Assembly: GCA_035527895.1 (NCBI GenBank) | Contig: DATKZQ010000198.1 | Coordinates: 1 to 30,414 of the forward strand | DNA from: JADFWK01 sp035527895 | GTDB lineage: Bacteria > Desulfobacterota > DSM-4660 > Desulfatiglandales > B25-G16 | Direction: 5' to 3' | DNA length: 30,414 bases | Shown here: piece by piece, positions 23,336-30,414 of the stretch | How positions within the stretch are numbered: position 1 is the first letter of the stretch | Layout: every line of letters begins with the position of its first letter | Program-made: the position numbers and the translations under genes | The notes under the pieces: model-generated | What the model saw: the letters and a program-made list of their open reading frames with translations, nothing else | Databases searched by the model: none | What the model was told of the DNA's origin: nothing

Positions 23336-24718
23336 ATGGTTCCCTGGGAGACCTATATCATTGAACACAAGGATCAATTTGTCGGTGAGCTCTTAGAGCT
23401 CTTACGTATTCCAAGCATCTCAAGCTTGCCCGATCATAAGCCCCACGTCCAGAGTGCAGCCGAGTGGATAGCGGCTCGCATGAATGAGGCCGGGATCGAG
23501 TCAGTTCGAATTATGCCCACAGACGGCCATGCGGTGGTCTACGGCGACTGGCTCCACGCTCCCGGTAAACCGACCGTATTGATTTACGGCCATTTCGACG
23601 TGCAGCCAGTGGATCCCCTCGAGCTATGGGAAAACCAGCCCTTTGAGCCTGTAATAAAGGGCGGTCGCATTTATGCCAGAGGGGCCAGTGATGACAAGGG
23701 CAACCTCTTTATTCCCATTACCGTGGCTGAAGCCATGTTCAAAACCCAGGCCGGTTTACCGCTCAACCTCAAGTTTCTCTTTGAAGGACAGGAGGAGATC
23801 GGTAGCCCCCAGCTGCCGGATTTCATCTCTGCCAACAAGGCTCTGTTGGCGTGTGATCTGGTTTTGAGCGCCGACGGCAGCCAGTGGGCTGAAGATCAGC
23901 CAGCCCTGATTCTGGGCACTCGCGGACTCGCCGCGTTTTTCATCGATGTGCAGGGCCCGGATCACGATCTCCACTCGGGGACTTACGGCGGCACCGTGGC
24001 CAACCCGATCCACGCACTAGCTAGCATCCTTGCCTCCATGCACGATCGAGACGGGAGGGTCACCATACCGGGGTTCTACGACGATGTCCGGCCGCTGAGC
24101 GACGAAGACCAGGCTCAAATAGCTCGCGTGCCCTTTGACAGGGATGAGTACCTCAGGGAGACCGGTGCCGAGGACGTTTTCGGTGAACCGGGCTATACCT
24201 GCTATGAGCGTGCATGGGCGCGCCCGACCCTGGAAATAAACGGCATATACGGCGGCTTTCAGGGTTTGGGCGTGAAGACGGTCTTGCCGAGCACCGCTCA
24301 TGCCAAGCTTACCTGCCGCCTCGTCGCCGACCAGGATCCTTCACGAATAGCCGACAGCGTTGTATGCCACGTCAACAGCGTGGCGCCGGCTGGGGTTACG
24401 ATGACGGCTACCAAAGCCGAGGGCGGGGCCATGCCGTATCTGGTTCCCGCAGATCACCAAGGCATGCGTATCGCTGGCACGGTCCTGGGCGATCTTTACG
24501 CAACAGCGCCCTATCAGATACGCTCGGGCGGAACTATCCCTGTAAACTCCCTGTTCCTGCAGTACCTGAACACCTACACCATCGTTTTTGCCTTTGGTCT
24601 TCGAGACGAGCGCGTGCACTCGCCCAATGAATTCTTTCGACTTTCCAGCTTCGAGAAGGGCCAAAAGGCTTACGGGATGCTCTTTAATCGGCTGGCAGAG
24701 GAGTTGAGACGGGGTTGA
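23336..24718 (+). CDS. M20/M25 family dipeptidase (dizinc metallopeptidase)
   Basis: The 460-residue protein is of the CNDP-like M20 group that hydrolyses dipeptides or related amides. Motifs in order: LLRIPSISS, LIYGHFDVQPVDP (H86 metal, D88 catalytic), ARGASDDKGN (bridging D119), LFEGQEEIGS (E153 base, E154 metal), LSADGSQW (D180), the dimerisation lid segment HDLHSGTYGG, and a C-terminal DERVHSPNEFF with the last His ligand. AGGAGG is nine bases before the ATG. No signal peptide, so probably cytoplasmic. It stands alone, convergent with the coiled-coil gene. Confidence 0.95.
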   Translation: MVPWETYIIEHKDQFVGELLELLRIPSISSLPDHKPHVQSAAEWIAARMNEAGIESVRIMPTDGHAVVYGDWLHAPGKPTVLIYGHFDVQPVDPLELWENQPFEPVIKGGRIYARGASDDKGNLFIPITVAEAMFKTQAGLPLNLKFLFEGQEEIGSPQLPDFISANKALLACDLVLSADGSQWAEDQPALILGTRGLAAFFIDVQGPDHDLHSGTYGGTVANPIHALASILASMHDRDGRVTIPGFYDDVRPLSDEDQAQIARVPFDRDEYLRETGAEDVFGEPGYTCYERAWARPTLEINGIYGGFQGLGVKTVLPSTAHAKLTCRLVADQDPSRIADSVVCHVNSVAPAGVTMTATKAEGGAMPYLVPADHQGMRIAGTVLGDLYATAPYQIRSGGTIPVNSLFLQYLNTYTIVFAFGLRDERVHSPNEFFRLSSFEKGQKAYGMLFNRLAEELRRG

Positions 24719-24822
24719 TTCCATGAGTTCACATCCCAAATAGCCCTCAATCAGGCAGAGAGAGGCAAAGGATAGGGCAGCACTGATCTTTCGAGGTAAT
24801 AGCCCTATTCACTCACTTTTGC

Positions 24823-26484
24823 CTATGTTTTCGTGAACGGCGCGGGAATGCACGCCCTCAGTCTCTTGCAGAGTTGATGAGCATCAAGGATCAAATAGTG
24901 GTCGGCGCTATCAGCGCTTTTCTGGATGGCCCCGCACACATATTCCGAGCCGGATAAACGCTTCACCTTGTTTTTACGTGAAAGCCGCTTCTTCTTTGGG
25001 ATTTGGTCCGTAAAAACTATGGAGCGTTTGCCACCGCTTCCCAGAAATAACATTCCGCCCCCATTCGTGTCCAAGAGGCCATCAATCCGGTCATCGGTCA
25101 ATAAACGAAACGTGGTCTTTTCCAAATCCTTTGAAGACAGGTGGTTCCACGCCGGTTCGATTCCGCGTTTGATGCCGGAAAACATTCGCTTGCAATCCAT
25201 CATTGTGAGTTCACCTTTATCACTCGCCTTTTTTAGCAGACGGCGGTCGGCTTTGGAGGCTTTGATGACGTTGTCTTCGCCCACGGCGTACTTTTTGCCC
25301 CCCATCTGGAATAGAAAGTAGCTTCCCGAAGTCGGGGATGCCTTTTTAGGTTCTGTTTCCTTAGCACCTGAATCAAATGCTCCTTCTTCCCAGTCTTGGG
25401 ATTGTACGTCCTTGGATGTCGACTCACCATGGGTTTGGCGTTCCTGAGGTTCATCTGCCGAACTCGCACCCTCGGCACTAGAATCGTGCTCCAGAAGGCC
25501 CCAGTCCGTGACCTCAGGATTCTCCGGAACTTCTTCCACTTCCACGATCACTGCCTCGTCCTCAGCAGATTCATCGGAAACAGGTGCGCCGTGGCCCTGA
25601 CATACAGCGGTTCTTATGACCTCAAGTTCAGAACGAGCGGTGAGCAGATCATCGCGAAACCGGCTTACCTCCCCTTTTATAGTATCCACCTGGCCCTTTA
25701 ACCTCATAAACTCTTCGGCCAGCTGACCCCGCACATTGTCAAGATCGTCCGAAAAACCTCTGAGATTATTCATCTGGCCTTTTAGCGCCGCAAACTCTTC
25801 GATCAGATGGGCCCTTGAATCGTCGCTCTTTGTGAAGCCCTCTTTCAGGCCATCAACCCCGCTCTTTAACGCGGCAAGTTCCTCTCCCAGGTATGAGCGC
25901 AGATCATCAAGGGCCGTGAAAATCTCGCCCGCCGGTACGGTTGCTGAAGACGGCTCAGCAGCCGATGCGGGTTCCGAATCCCCTGCACCGGTCTCTCCGG
26001 TCCGCGACACCGTCTTTATTCGTGAGGGTCCCCCACCTGGAGAGATCTTGGCCTTGAACTTGTTAAACCTTTCAATCTCTTTGCTTATCAGCGCAATTTT
26101 TTCATGGGTCGATATGCCCTGATTCTCGACCACGCTTTGCATGCACCGAAATGCCGAGTTCAGTAACGTGGTGGTGTCCTGGTGAGCATCGGGCTTTTTC
26201 AGTTTCATGTACCCAACAAGCAACGACATGATCTTGAGCAACGCCAGCACCTGTGTATCACCTGCGTAGGAGCTTTCGAGTTGCTTGACTTCGGTTTTGA
26301 GGGCACTGATGGTCTCTTCGCTGATTTCCGTGTTAATGGCGAGCATCAAGCCCCTGAGCTTGTCGAATGGCGAAACAGCCACACCGTCTAAGGTCGTACT
26401 ACCACCTTCCTCTTTCCCGAATATGTCGTCCAGCCTCTTATCGAGTTCACCTACAATGGAGTCTGAGTTAAATACATCAGACAT
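24823..26484 (-). CDS. Large coiled-coil protein with CheW-like C-terminal domain
   Basis: The product has 553 residues from the ATG at 26484, supported by AAGGA (26492-26496) at normal spacing; a longer frame to 26556 lacks one. Residues about 1-145 are helical; then comes an Ala/Pro/Ser linker. Next are three related roughly 30-residue units, each with an E-E-L/F-x-x-L-K core (LGEELAALKSGVDGLK, LIEEFAALKGQMNNLR, LAEEFMRLKGQVDTIK), predicted as a coiled coil, followed by a very acidic stretch. The last 170 residues start GSYFLFQMGGKKYAVGEDNV and end near YVCGAIQ ... HYLILDAHQLC, resembling the first and last strands of CheW domains with a basic insert (KKKRLSRKNKVKR). It may be a scaffold in a signalling array, but no chemotaxis genes are nearby. 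Family uncertain. Confidence 0.75.
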   Translation of the reverse strand: MSDVFNSDSIVGELDKRLDDIFGKEEGGSTTLDGVAVSPFDKLRGLMLAINTEISEETISALKTEVKQLESSYAGDTQVLALLKIMSLLVGYMKLKKPDAHQDTTTLLNSAFRCMQSVVENQGISTHEKIALISKEIERFNKFKAKISPGGGPSRIKTVSRTGETGAGDSEPASAAEPSSATVPAGEIFTALDDLRSYLGEELAALKSGVDGLKEGFTKSDDSRAHLIEEFAALKGQMNNLRGFSDDLDNVRGQLAEEFMRLKGQVDTIKGEVSRFRDDLLTARSELEVIRTAVCQGHGAPVSDESAEDEAVIVEVEEVPENPEVTDWGLLEHDSSAEGASSADEPQERQTHGESTSKDVQSQDWEEGAFDSGAKETEPKKASPTSGSYFLFQMGGKKYAVGEDNVIKASKADRRLLKKASDKGELTMMDCKRMFSGIKRGIEPAWNHLSSKDLEKTTFRLLTDDRIDGLLDTNGGGMLFLGSGGKRSIVFTDQIPKKKRLSRKNKVKRLSGSEYVCGAIQKSADSADHYLILDAHQLCKRLRACIPAPFTKT

Positions 26485-27103
26485 TGGGCTATCCTTGAAG
26501 AATCTCGGTGAGTAACAATGATCGAAACAACTTCCCTTCAGATGGGAAAAACACAAGGAAAACGTGGTCTGTGAAACAACATCATCACAACCACCGTATG
26601 TTTATCAAAACCTTTCTAAACGAAGACTGAATCCTTCCGGAACCAAAAAGCCGCTGCGCGAGCGTCCCCTTTCCTGTTACATAAGGTCTCCCGCTCAAAA
26701 AACCTCATTAACGTTATCGGCAACAGGTGATCTTCAGTTGAGGGAAATGTCATTTGTGGAGTTAGGCGGGGTGTGAAGGGTGTGCCGGAGTTGACATGCA
26801 GAATGTTCAAACGGTGCTTGGTTTACCATGTTATGAAAGGAAGCTGAGAGCTGATCGCTGAATGCTTACTTGCTGCCTGCTATGATTGGGGAAAAAGCCG
26901 GGTTTGATCCCGAACCATGGCAAAAGTAAAGATTTGCCCCCGCGCTTTTTCTACTTTGTTTCTCAACGGCGGCCCCCATGTGCCCCTTTTTAGGATGTCC
27001 CCGTCTTCATGCATCCTGGAATCCTATGATCTAATGTCCTTCATTTCTTCAGAGAAAGAGCCATGAGCAGACCCTTTTCAAGTCATCAGCCCCCTTATAT
27101 GAG
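26485..27103. other. Gap of about 600 bp with repeat B copy 4
   Basis: Besides the repeat (26851-26946) no gene was recognised. The phrase CATGCAGAATGTT near 26795 also occurs inside the inverted repeat at 21504-21529. Confidence 0.45.
26851..26946 (+). repeat. Dispersed repeat B, copy 4 (long form)
   Basis: CTGATCGCTGAATGCTTACT, TATGATTGGGGAAAAAGCCG, GGTTTGATCCCGAACCATGG, CAAAAGTAAAGATTTGCCCC. The left 45 bases are shared only with copy 1, the right part with all copies. Confidence 0.85.
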
Positions 27104-27508
27104 TCATATGAAACTATCGAGGAATTCCTTAGGAGTAACAATCCTTATGCCCATATAGTTCTCTATCGCTATGAGACTCTTGTCTCCTGAAATGACAAAG
27201 TCGGCCTTCAAAGCAACAGCACATTCTATGAACTTGTCATCATCTGGGTCTTCTTCGACTAAATGTAGCTCGGGTGTTTTTGCCGAGAAGGTGATATGAA
27301 AACCATGCGCAAAAAGATGTAATAGTTCGCTTAATTCTCGCTCATTCTTTAATCCAAGACGTTGAAGAACTTCTACGTATTCGTCGATGATCGGTTTGGA
27401 AAGACAAAGCATCAGTTGACCGGATTTCCATAGGTTCACGATCTTCCTGGGATTCCCGCCAAAAAAAGAGGAAACGAAAACGTTTGTGTCAACCACAACC
27501 CTAATCAC
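27104..27508 (-). CDS. PIN-domain toxin (putative ribonuclease), module 2
   Basis: The 134-residue PIN protein has metal-binding acids D7 in RVVVDTNVFVSSFF, E43 in IIDEYVEVL, the D87-D91 cluster in EEDPDDDKFIECAV and D109 in VISGDKSLI, ending IVTPKEFL. It is of the same COG1569-like group as module 1 but clearly a different lineage. Its ATG overlaps the antitoxin stop by four bases. Confidence 0.92.
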   Translation of the reverse strand: MIRVVVDTNVFVSSFFGGNPRKIVNLWKSGQLMLCLSKPIIDEYVEVLQRLGLKNERELSELLHLFAHGFHITFSAKTPELHLVEEDPDDDKFIECAVALKADFVISGDKSLIAIENYMGIRIVTPKEFLDSFI

Positions 27509-27750
27509 TTTTTTGTTCTCACTTCCTGAATGGCACTCTTAATGTCTTTTGGACCAAATCCACGAGATTCCAATTTGGCACCGATACGCTTCCACAGATC
27601 ATCAACATAGAGGCCTATGTCGCGATCCTTGACATAATCTTCGAGTAATTCTCTGACAACTTCACTAATACTCTTACCCTCACTCTTGGCGAGATTATTG
27701 ACCTTAGCTTTGAGTTCAGGATCGATTCGGACTATCATTTGGGTCGACAT
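27505..27750 (-). CDS. Ribbon-helix-helix antitoxin, module 2
   Basis: The 81-residue protein starts MSTQMIVRIDPELKAKVNNL (beta strand and helix of the RHH fold), then GKSISEVVRELLEDYV as the second helix; the C-terminal part with FGPKDIKSAIQEVR should bind the toxin. GGAGG (27756-27760) precedes the ATG. A promoter and an overlapping dyad lie just upstream, as expected for autoregulation. Confidence 0.9.
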   Translation of the reverse strand: MSTQMIVRIDPELKAKVNNLAKSEGKSISEVVRELLEDYVKDRDIGLYVDDLWKRIGAKLESRGFGPKDIKSAIQEVRTKK

Positions 27751-27761
27751 TGTGCACCTCC

Positions 27762-27808
27762 GATACTATTGATATACTGTTTATACAATATATCTTAAGG
27801 ATGTGCAA
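27762..27808 (-). promoter_or_regulatory. Promoter and overlapping operator dyad of TA module 2
   Basis: On the minus strand TTGCAC (27803-27808) and TATAAA (27780-27785) are 17 bases apart, a good sigma-70 pair. An imperfect inverted repeat, GATACTATTGATATAC facing TTATACAATATATC (27762-27794), covers the -10 box and start region, the usual place for an RHH repressor site. Confidence 0.65.
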
Positions 27809-28151
27809 GACCAAAATTCGTATTGTGCTCAACAAGTGGAGAGAAAAGCCCTATTACTAGCTATGTTCATTAAACCGTCTGGGTAGTTTAATGAATTTTG
27901 TCTTTTACAGCATTTTCCAGTGGATTGGTTTTTTCGCCTTCGCCAGAATACCCTGCATTTTAGTATGGGGAGCTTTATTAACATCAGTTTTCAGCGCGAT
28001 CGCATAAAGGTGGAAGTCTGGAATGAATTCTCTGGTGGGGAGGCGATTGTTTGAAAAGAAGAAGTCTGATCCCGAAACATTTCAAAAGTAAAGATTTGCC
28101 CGGGCTCATTTCGTCAAATCAGTTTTTTAAGGGCGGCCCCTTTTGCATTAA
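27809..28151. other. Gap between TA module 2 and DUF3820 gene
   Basis: No gene seen. The right third is repeat B copy 5. A segment AAGGGCGGCCCCTTTT (28129-28144) at the end of that repeat can form a small hairpin followed by T. Confidence 0.45.
28058..28140 (+). repeat. Dispersed repeat B, copy 5
   Basis: CTGATCCCGAAACATTTCAA and AAGTAAAGATTTGCCCGGGC are followed by CTCATTTCGTCAAATCAG, TTTTTT and GGGCGGCCCC. It shares this extended right end with copy 6 only. Confidence 0.8.
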
Positions 28152-28373
28152 TCATCGCAACGGCTTAAAAAGATACTCAAGCCCGTTTATCTTCACTTCA
28201 TACAAGATGTTCAGCATCCGGCCCAGTTCCCCTTCCGGAAAGCCTTTTTTCGCAAACCATATGACATAGGGCTTGGGAAGATCGATGAGCAGACGACCCT
28301 TATATCTCCCAAAGGGCATTCTTGTCTTGGCAAGTTTCAATAACACTGCAGGATCTGGTGTTGCGTCTTCCAT
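28152..28373 (-). CDS. DUF3820 family protein
   Basis: This 73-residue protein has the characteristic MPFGRYKGRLLIDLPKPYVI and WFAKKGFPEGELGRMLNIL, then YEVKINGLEYLF. The family is small, widespread and functionally unclear; some members have been described as quorum-regulated virulence factors. AGGAT precedes the ATG by six bases. It stands alone. Confidence 0.9.
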   Translation of the reverse strand: MEDATPDPAVLLKLAKTRMPFGRYKGRLLIDLPKPYVIWFAKKGFPEGELGRMLNILYEVKINGLEYLFKPLR

Positions 28374-28718
28374 TAGGTTATCCTTGAATCAAATACTATT
28401 ATCGCAAATCTCCGCTTGCCTGTTATGGTATAACAGAAGAGATCAAAGGGACAGGTGACCCCCATACACTTTTTGTATTGCCTTTTTTCATTTTCTATTG
28501 TTTTCTTGTCGTTCATCATCTCTCCCTAAAGGGGGTTCATTATTGGTGACAATGATCGTTATTCTTGGGGTAGTTCTAAAATCCAAAGTATCTCCTAAGT
28601 GGATGAGAAGATTCGTTTAGCACTTACATGCTTCATCAGCAACGTCCTTAGCTATGATTCTTGTGCTAATGGGCGGTCAGCTGACTGTTGATGAGCATAG
28701 CCAAACACTGGGGGGCAA
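28374..28718. other. Divergent intergenic region with a small dyad
   Basis: CTGTTAT-GGT-ATAACAG (28420-28436) is a perfect 7-bp dyad about 47 bases upstream of the DUF3820 start codon and could be an operator. No other gene or RNA was recognised in these 345 bases. Confidence 0.4.
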
Positions 28719-29843
28719 ATGTTCGGAAAAATCCTTATTTCCGTCTTTACACTGATGCACATCTACGTTTTTTGGCGTGCTGCCTCGGTGCCACTTGTAA
28801 AGAGGGGTGTCTCCCGAAAGTGCCTCATTGGGGCAGGCGTGGCCCTCTGGGCAATCTTTTTTTTCGGTCGCGTTGTTGGTCACGGTGGCACGGGAGTCAT
28901 GGCTGGGACACTTGAGTTGCTCGGCATGAACTGGATGGCCGTGCTGTTCCTGACCTTCGTACCTCTCCTTGCAATAGATCTCGTCACCGCCTTTGGTTTC
29001 CTCATGCCCAGGCTGGCTCCCTCGCTGCGAGGCTGGGCCTTGGTAGCCGGTGGAGTACTTTCTCTAATCGCGCTCTTTCAGGGCCTGCGGCCACCGGTGG
29101 TGCAAAGATACGAGGCGAGCCTTTCCGGCCTTCCAGGTGAGATGGACGGAACCGTGGTAGTCGCGTTGTCTGACCTGCACCTCGGTTCATTGCTCGGTGA
29201 GCGTTGGCTGGTGGATCGGGTCGCCCAGGTCCAGGCGCAACGGCCCGACCTCGTGGTTCTGCTCGGCGACATCTTGGAAGGACATGGCCAGCCCCAAGAT
29301 AACCTGCTTTTGACTCTGCGCCGCCTCTCCGCACCTCTAGGTGTCTGGGCCGTCCCTGGCAACCACGAGCTCCACGGGCGCCGCGACACGAGTATGAGCC
29401 TGATCGAGAACGCAAGCTTCCAAGTGCTGCGCAACCGCTGGGTTGAAGTCAGGCCCGGCCTCGTTTTGGCAGGCGTTGAAGATCTCACCACCAGACGCCG
29501 AACCGGCCAAGGCGGCGATCCCATATCACAAGCCCTCGCGGGTCGATCTCCTGGTGCGACGGTCCTCCTTTCACACACGCCGTGGCAGGCCGAGAGAGTG
29601 GCAAAAGCCGGTGTGGGCCTGATGCTCTGTGGCCACACCCACGGGGGTCAGATCTGGCCATTAGACTATTTGATCCGCCTCGCTTACCCCCTATTGGAAG
29701 GGCGGTACGAGGTTGACGGCACGACGGTTATTGTCTGCCGCGGCACGGGTACGTGGGGGCCGCGCATGAGGCTCTGGCGGCCCAGCGAGATCCTCCGCGT
29801 TACGCTGCGCGGGAAGGAAAAGTGGGATATGACTAGATATTAG
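28719..29843 (+). CDS. Membrane-anchored metallophosphoesterase (YkuE-like)
   Basis: The 374-residue protein has an N-terminal membrane part of about four hydrophobic segments (3-27, 36-52, 72-95, 104-121) and a calcineurin-like phosphoesterase domain: LSDLHLGS (D152, H154), LLGDILEGHG (D184), PGNHELHG (N215, H216), LSHTP (H286) and CGHTHGGQIWP (H306, H308). All dimetal ligands are present. YkuE-like enzymes act at the membrane on phosphate esters, possibly lipid-linked. The gene is visibly richer in G+C than its surroundings, which may point to transfer. The start is preceded by GGGGGG, a modest ribosome site. Confidence 0.93.
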   Translation: MFGKILISVFTLMHIYVFWRAASVPLVKRGVSRKCLIGAGVALWAIFFFGRVVGHGGTGVMAGTLELLGMNWMAVLFLTFVPLLAIDLVTAFGFLMPRLAPSLRGWALVAGGVLSLIALFQGLRPPVVQRYEASLSGLPGEMDGTVVVALSDLHLGSLLGERWLVDRVAQVQAQRPDLVVLLGDILEGHGQPQDNLLLTLRRLSAPLGVWAVPGNHELHGRRDTSMSLIENASFQVLRNRWVEVRPGLVLAGVEDLTTRRRTGQGGDPISQALAGRSPGATVLLSHTPWQAERVAKAGVGLMLCGHTHGGQIWPLDYLIRLAYPLLEGRYEVDGTTVIVCRGTGTWGPRMRLWRPSEILRVTLRGKEKWDMTRY

Positions 29844-29908
29844 TATGCAAAAAGGCATCAATTTCAGTAGGTCCGCAATGACGCATAGGTCCGTTTAACT
29901 TGATACTT

Positions 29909-29962
29909 CCCTGCAGCTTGCTGCAGGGTTACAACATAGTTCCTCCCCCTTGATGGGGGAGG
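29909..29962. repeat. Two consecutive perfect hairpins
   Basis: CCCTGCAG-CTTG-CTGCAGGG (29909-29928), then CCTCCCCC-TTGAT-GGGGGAGG (29942-29962), followed by TTAGGTGGGGGTGA. Both stems are eight perfect pairs. They lie about 65 bases after the phosphoesterase stop and may stabilise or end its message, though no T run follows. The second resembles a repeat I have seen in many unrelated bacterial genomes. Confidence 0.65.
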
Positions 29963-30170
29963 TTAGGTGGGGGTGATAAAATGTTTGGTCACTCTCCAAT
30001 TTCATACCAGTCACAGCTCAAAGGTAAAGATTATTCCACTTTGCCTTCTTATTTTCACCATACCTATGTCCTCTATCATTTGAGGGCCAACGGACTAGAA
30101 GAGCGGTTTCAACTGCCATAACCATAATGCAATTCCCAAGTAACTTAGTAGAGATAGATAATCTTCTATT

Positions 30171-30270
30171 ATGGCAAAAGGAAGGGTTTGATCCCGAAAC
30201 ATGGCAAAAGTAAAGATTTACTCCGGCTCACCTTGGCAACTTAGTTTTTTTAGGGGCGTCCCGCCCTGCA
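30171..30270 (+). repeat. Dispersed repeat B, copy 6 (with partial tandem unit)
   Basis: ATGGCAAAAGGAAGGGTTTG, ATCCCGAAAC, then again ATGGCAAAAGTAAAGATTTA: the ATGGCAAAAG unit occurs twice, 30 bases apart. The right end GGCTCACCTTGGCAACTTAG, TTTTTTT, GGGGCGTCCC matches copy 5. Confidence 0.85.
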
Positions 30271-30359
30271 TAAGAATAATGAATAATTAACAGGCTGTTG
30301 CCCAAATCCTTCTTTTATATTTGATTTATTTTAAATTATTATATTTTATTATAATTTTA

Positions 30360-30388
30360 TTGATACTATAGCATTTATAGTGTATACT
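30360..30388 (+). promoter_or_regulatory. Near-consensus sigma-70 promoter at the window end
   Basis: TTGATA (30360-30365) and TATACT (30383-30388) are 17 bases apart, preceded by an A+T-rich upstream stretch that could act as an UP element. AAGGGAG at the very end looks like a ribosome site for a gene beginning beyond the window. Confidence 0.6.
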
Positions 30389-30414
30389 CATGGCATCATT
30401 TCATTCAAGGGAGT

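Larger units (their letters stand above)
29844..30359. other. Repeat-rich gap after the phosphoesterase gene
   Basis: No gene seen. It contains two strong hairpins (29909-29962), repeat B copy 6 (30171-30270) and a very A+T-rich tail leading to the promoter at the window end. Confidence 0.5.

Noticed and set aside
24772..24808. ATAGGGC/GCCCTAT dyad between the convergent dipeptidase and coiled-coil genes as a shared terminator
   Set aside because: Only seven pairs with a 23-base loop and no T run on either side.
1..30414. CRISPR arrays, tRNA and rRNA genes
   Set aside because: No regularly spaced identical repeats with unique spacers; no T-loop (GGTTCGA-type) plus acceptor pairing and no conserved rRNA blocks noticed by eye. 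The repeat B copies are too far apart and too diverged for an array. A covariance-model scan was not possible.

Overview
The window looks like a chromosomal segment of an anaerobic Desulfobacterota-type (deltaproteobacterial) organism. That assignment is an inference from gene content: TAXI-type TRAP transport, UbiD-family decarboxylases, an Old-Yellow-Enzyme-like reductase with an iron-sulfur motif, relics of a 4Fe-4S protein gene, many PIN/RHH and HEPN/MNT modules, and hairpin-rich intergenic repeats. No rRNA, tRNA or CRISPR array was seen. Recognisable genes cover only about 70 % of the window. The rest holds gene relics, insertion-sequence relics and dispersed repeats.

Positions 1-13 kb (mostly + strand) form a loose catabolic island: an M24 metallopeptidase-like protein (cut by the window edge), an OYE-family NADH:flavin oxidoreductase, an ACMSD-type amidohydrolase/decarboxylase, a first UbiD-family decarboxylase, a TAXI TRAP solute-binding protein, a fused TRAP permease and a second UbiD-family decarboxylase. 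The likely theme is import and decarboxylation/reduction of an organic, perhaps aromatic, acid. The substrate cannot be read from the sequence. The island is disrupted. A decayed IS1-type transposase sits between the two TRAP genes, the HTH end of another transposase lies at 3.0 kb, and the 3' end of a second OYE gene survives at 12.9-13.1 kb. The 3' end of a 4Fe-4S ferredoxin-like gene is present three times (1.1, 13.15 and 14.06 kb).

Positions 13.2-18.2 kb (- strand) hold a PIN/RHH toxin-antitoxin pair, placed between two near-identical 51-bp ferredoxin-gene ends, then a lipoprotein-type SppA peptidase, a glycerate 2-kinase and a 6-phosphofructokinase. A zinc alcohol dehydrogenase is read divergently (18.3-19.4 kb) and has a terminator-like hairpin in its leader.

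Positions 19.7-30.4 kb are a patchwork of small genes: KhpA, a Cys-rich protein of unknown function, a 4-oxalocrotonate tautomerase-like protein, a small conserved hypothetical, a HEPN/MNT module, an M20 dipeptidase, a large coiled-coil protein with a CheW-like C-terminus, a second PIN/RHH module with a readable promoter and operator, a DUF3820 protein and a membrane-anchored metallophosphoesterase. Six copies of a dispersed repeat with core GATCCCGAAACATGGCAAAA, two copies of a CCCGCC/GGCGGG hairpin repeat and several strong dyads lie between these genes. The window ends on a near-consensus promoter for a gene beyond it.

The least explained items are the family of retained gene 3' ends, one pair of which brackets a toxin-antitoxin module; the dispersed repeat family; the Cys-rich unknown protein with strong dyads upstream; and the UbiD/TRAP/amidohydrolase island.
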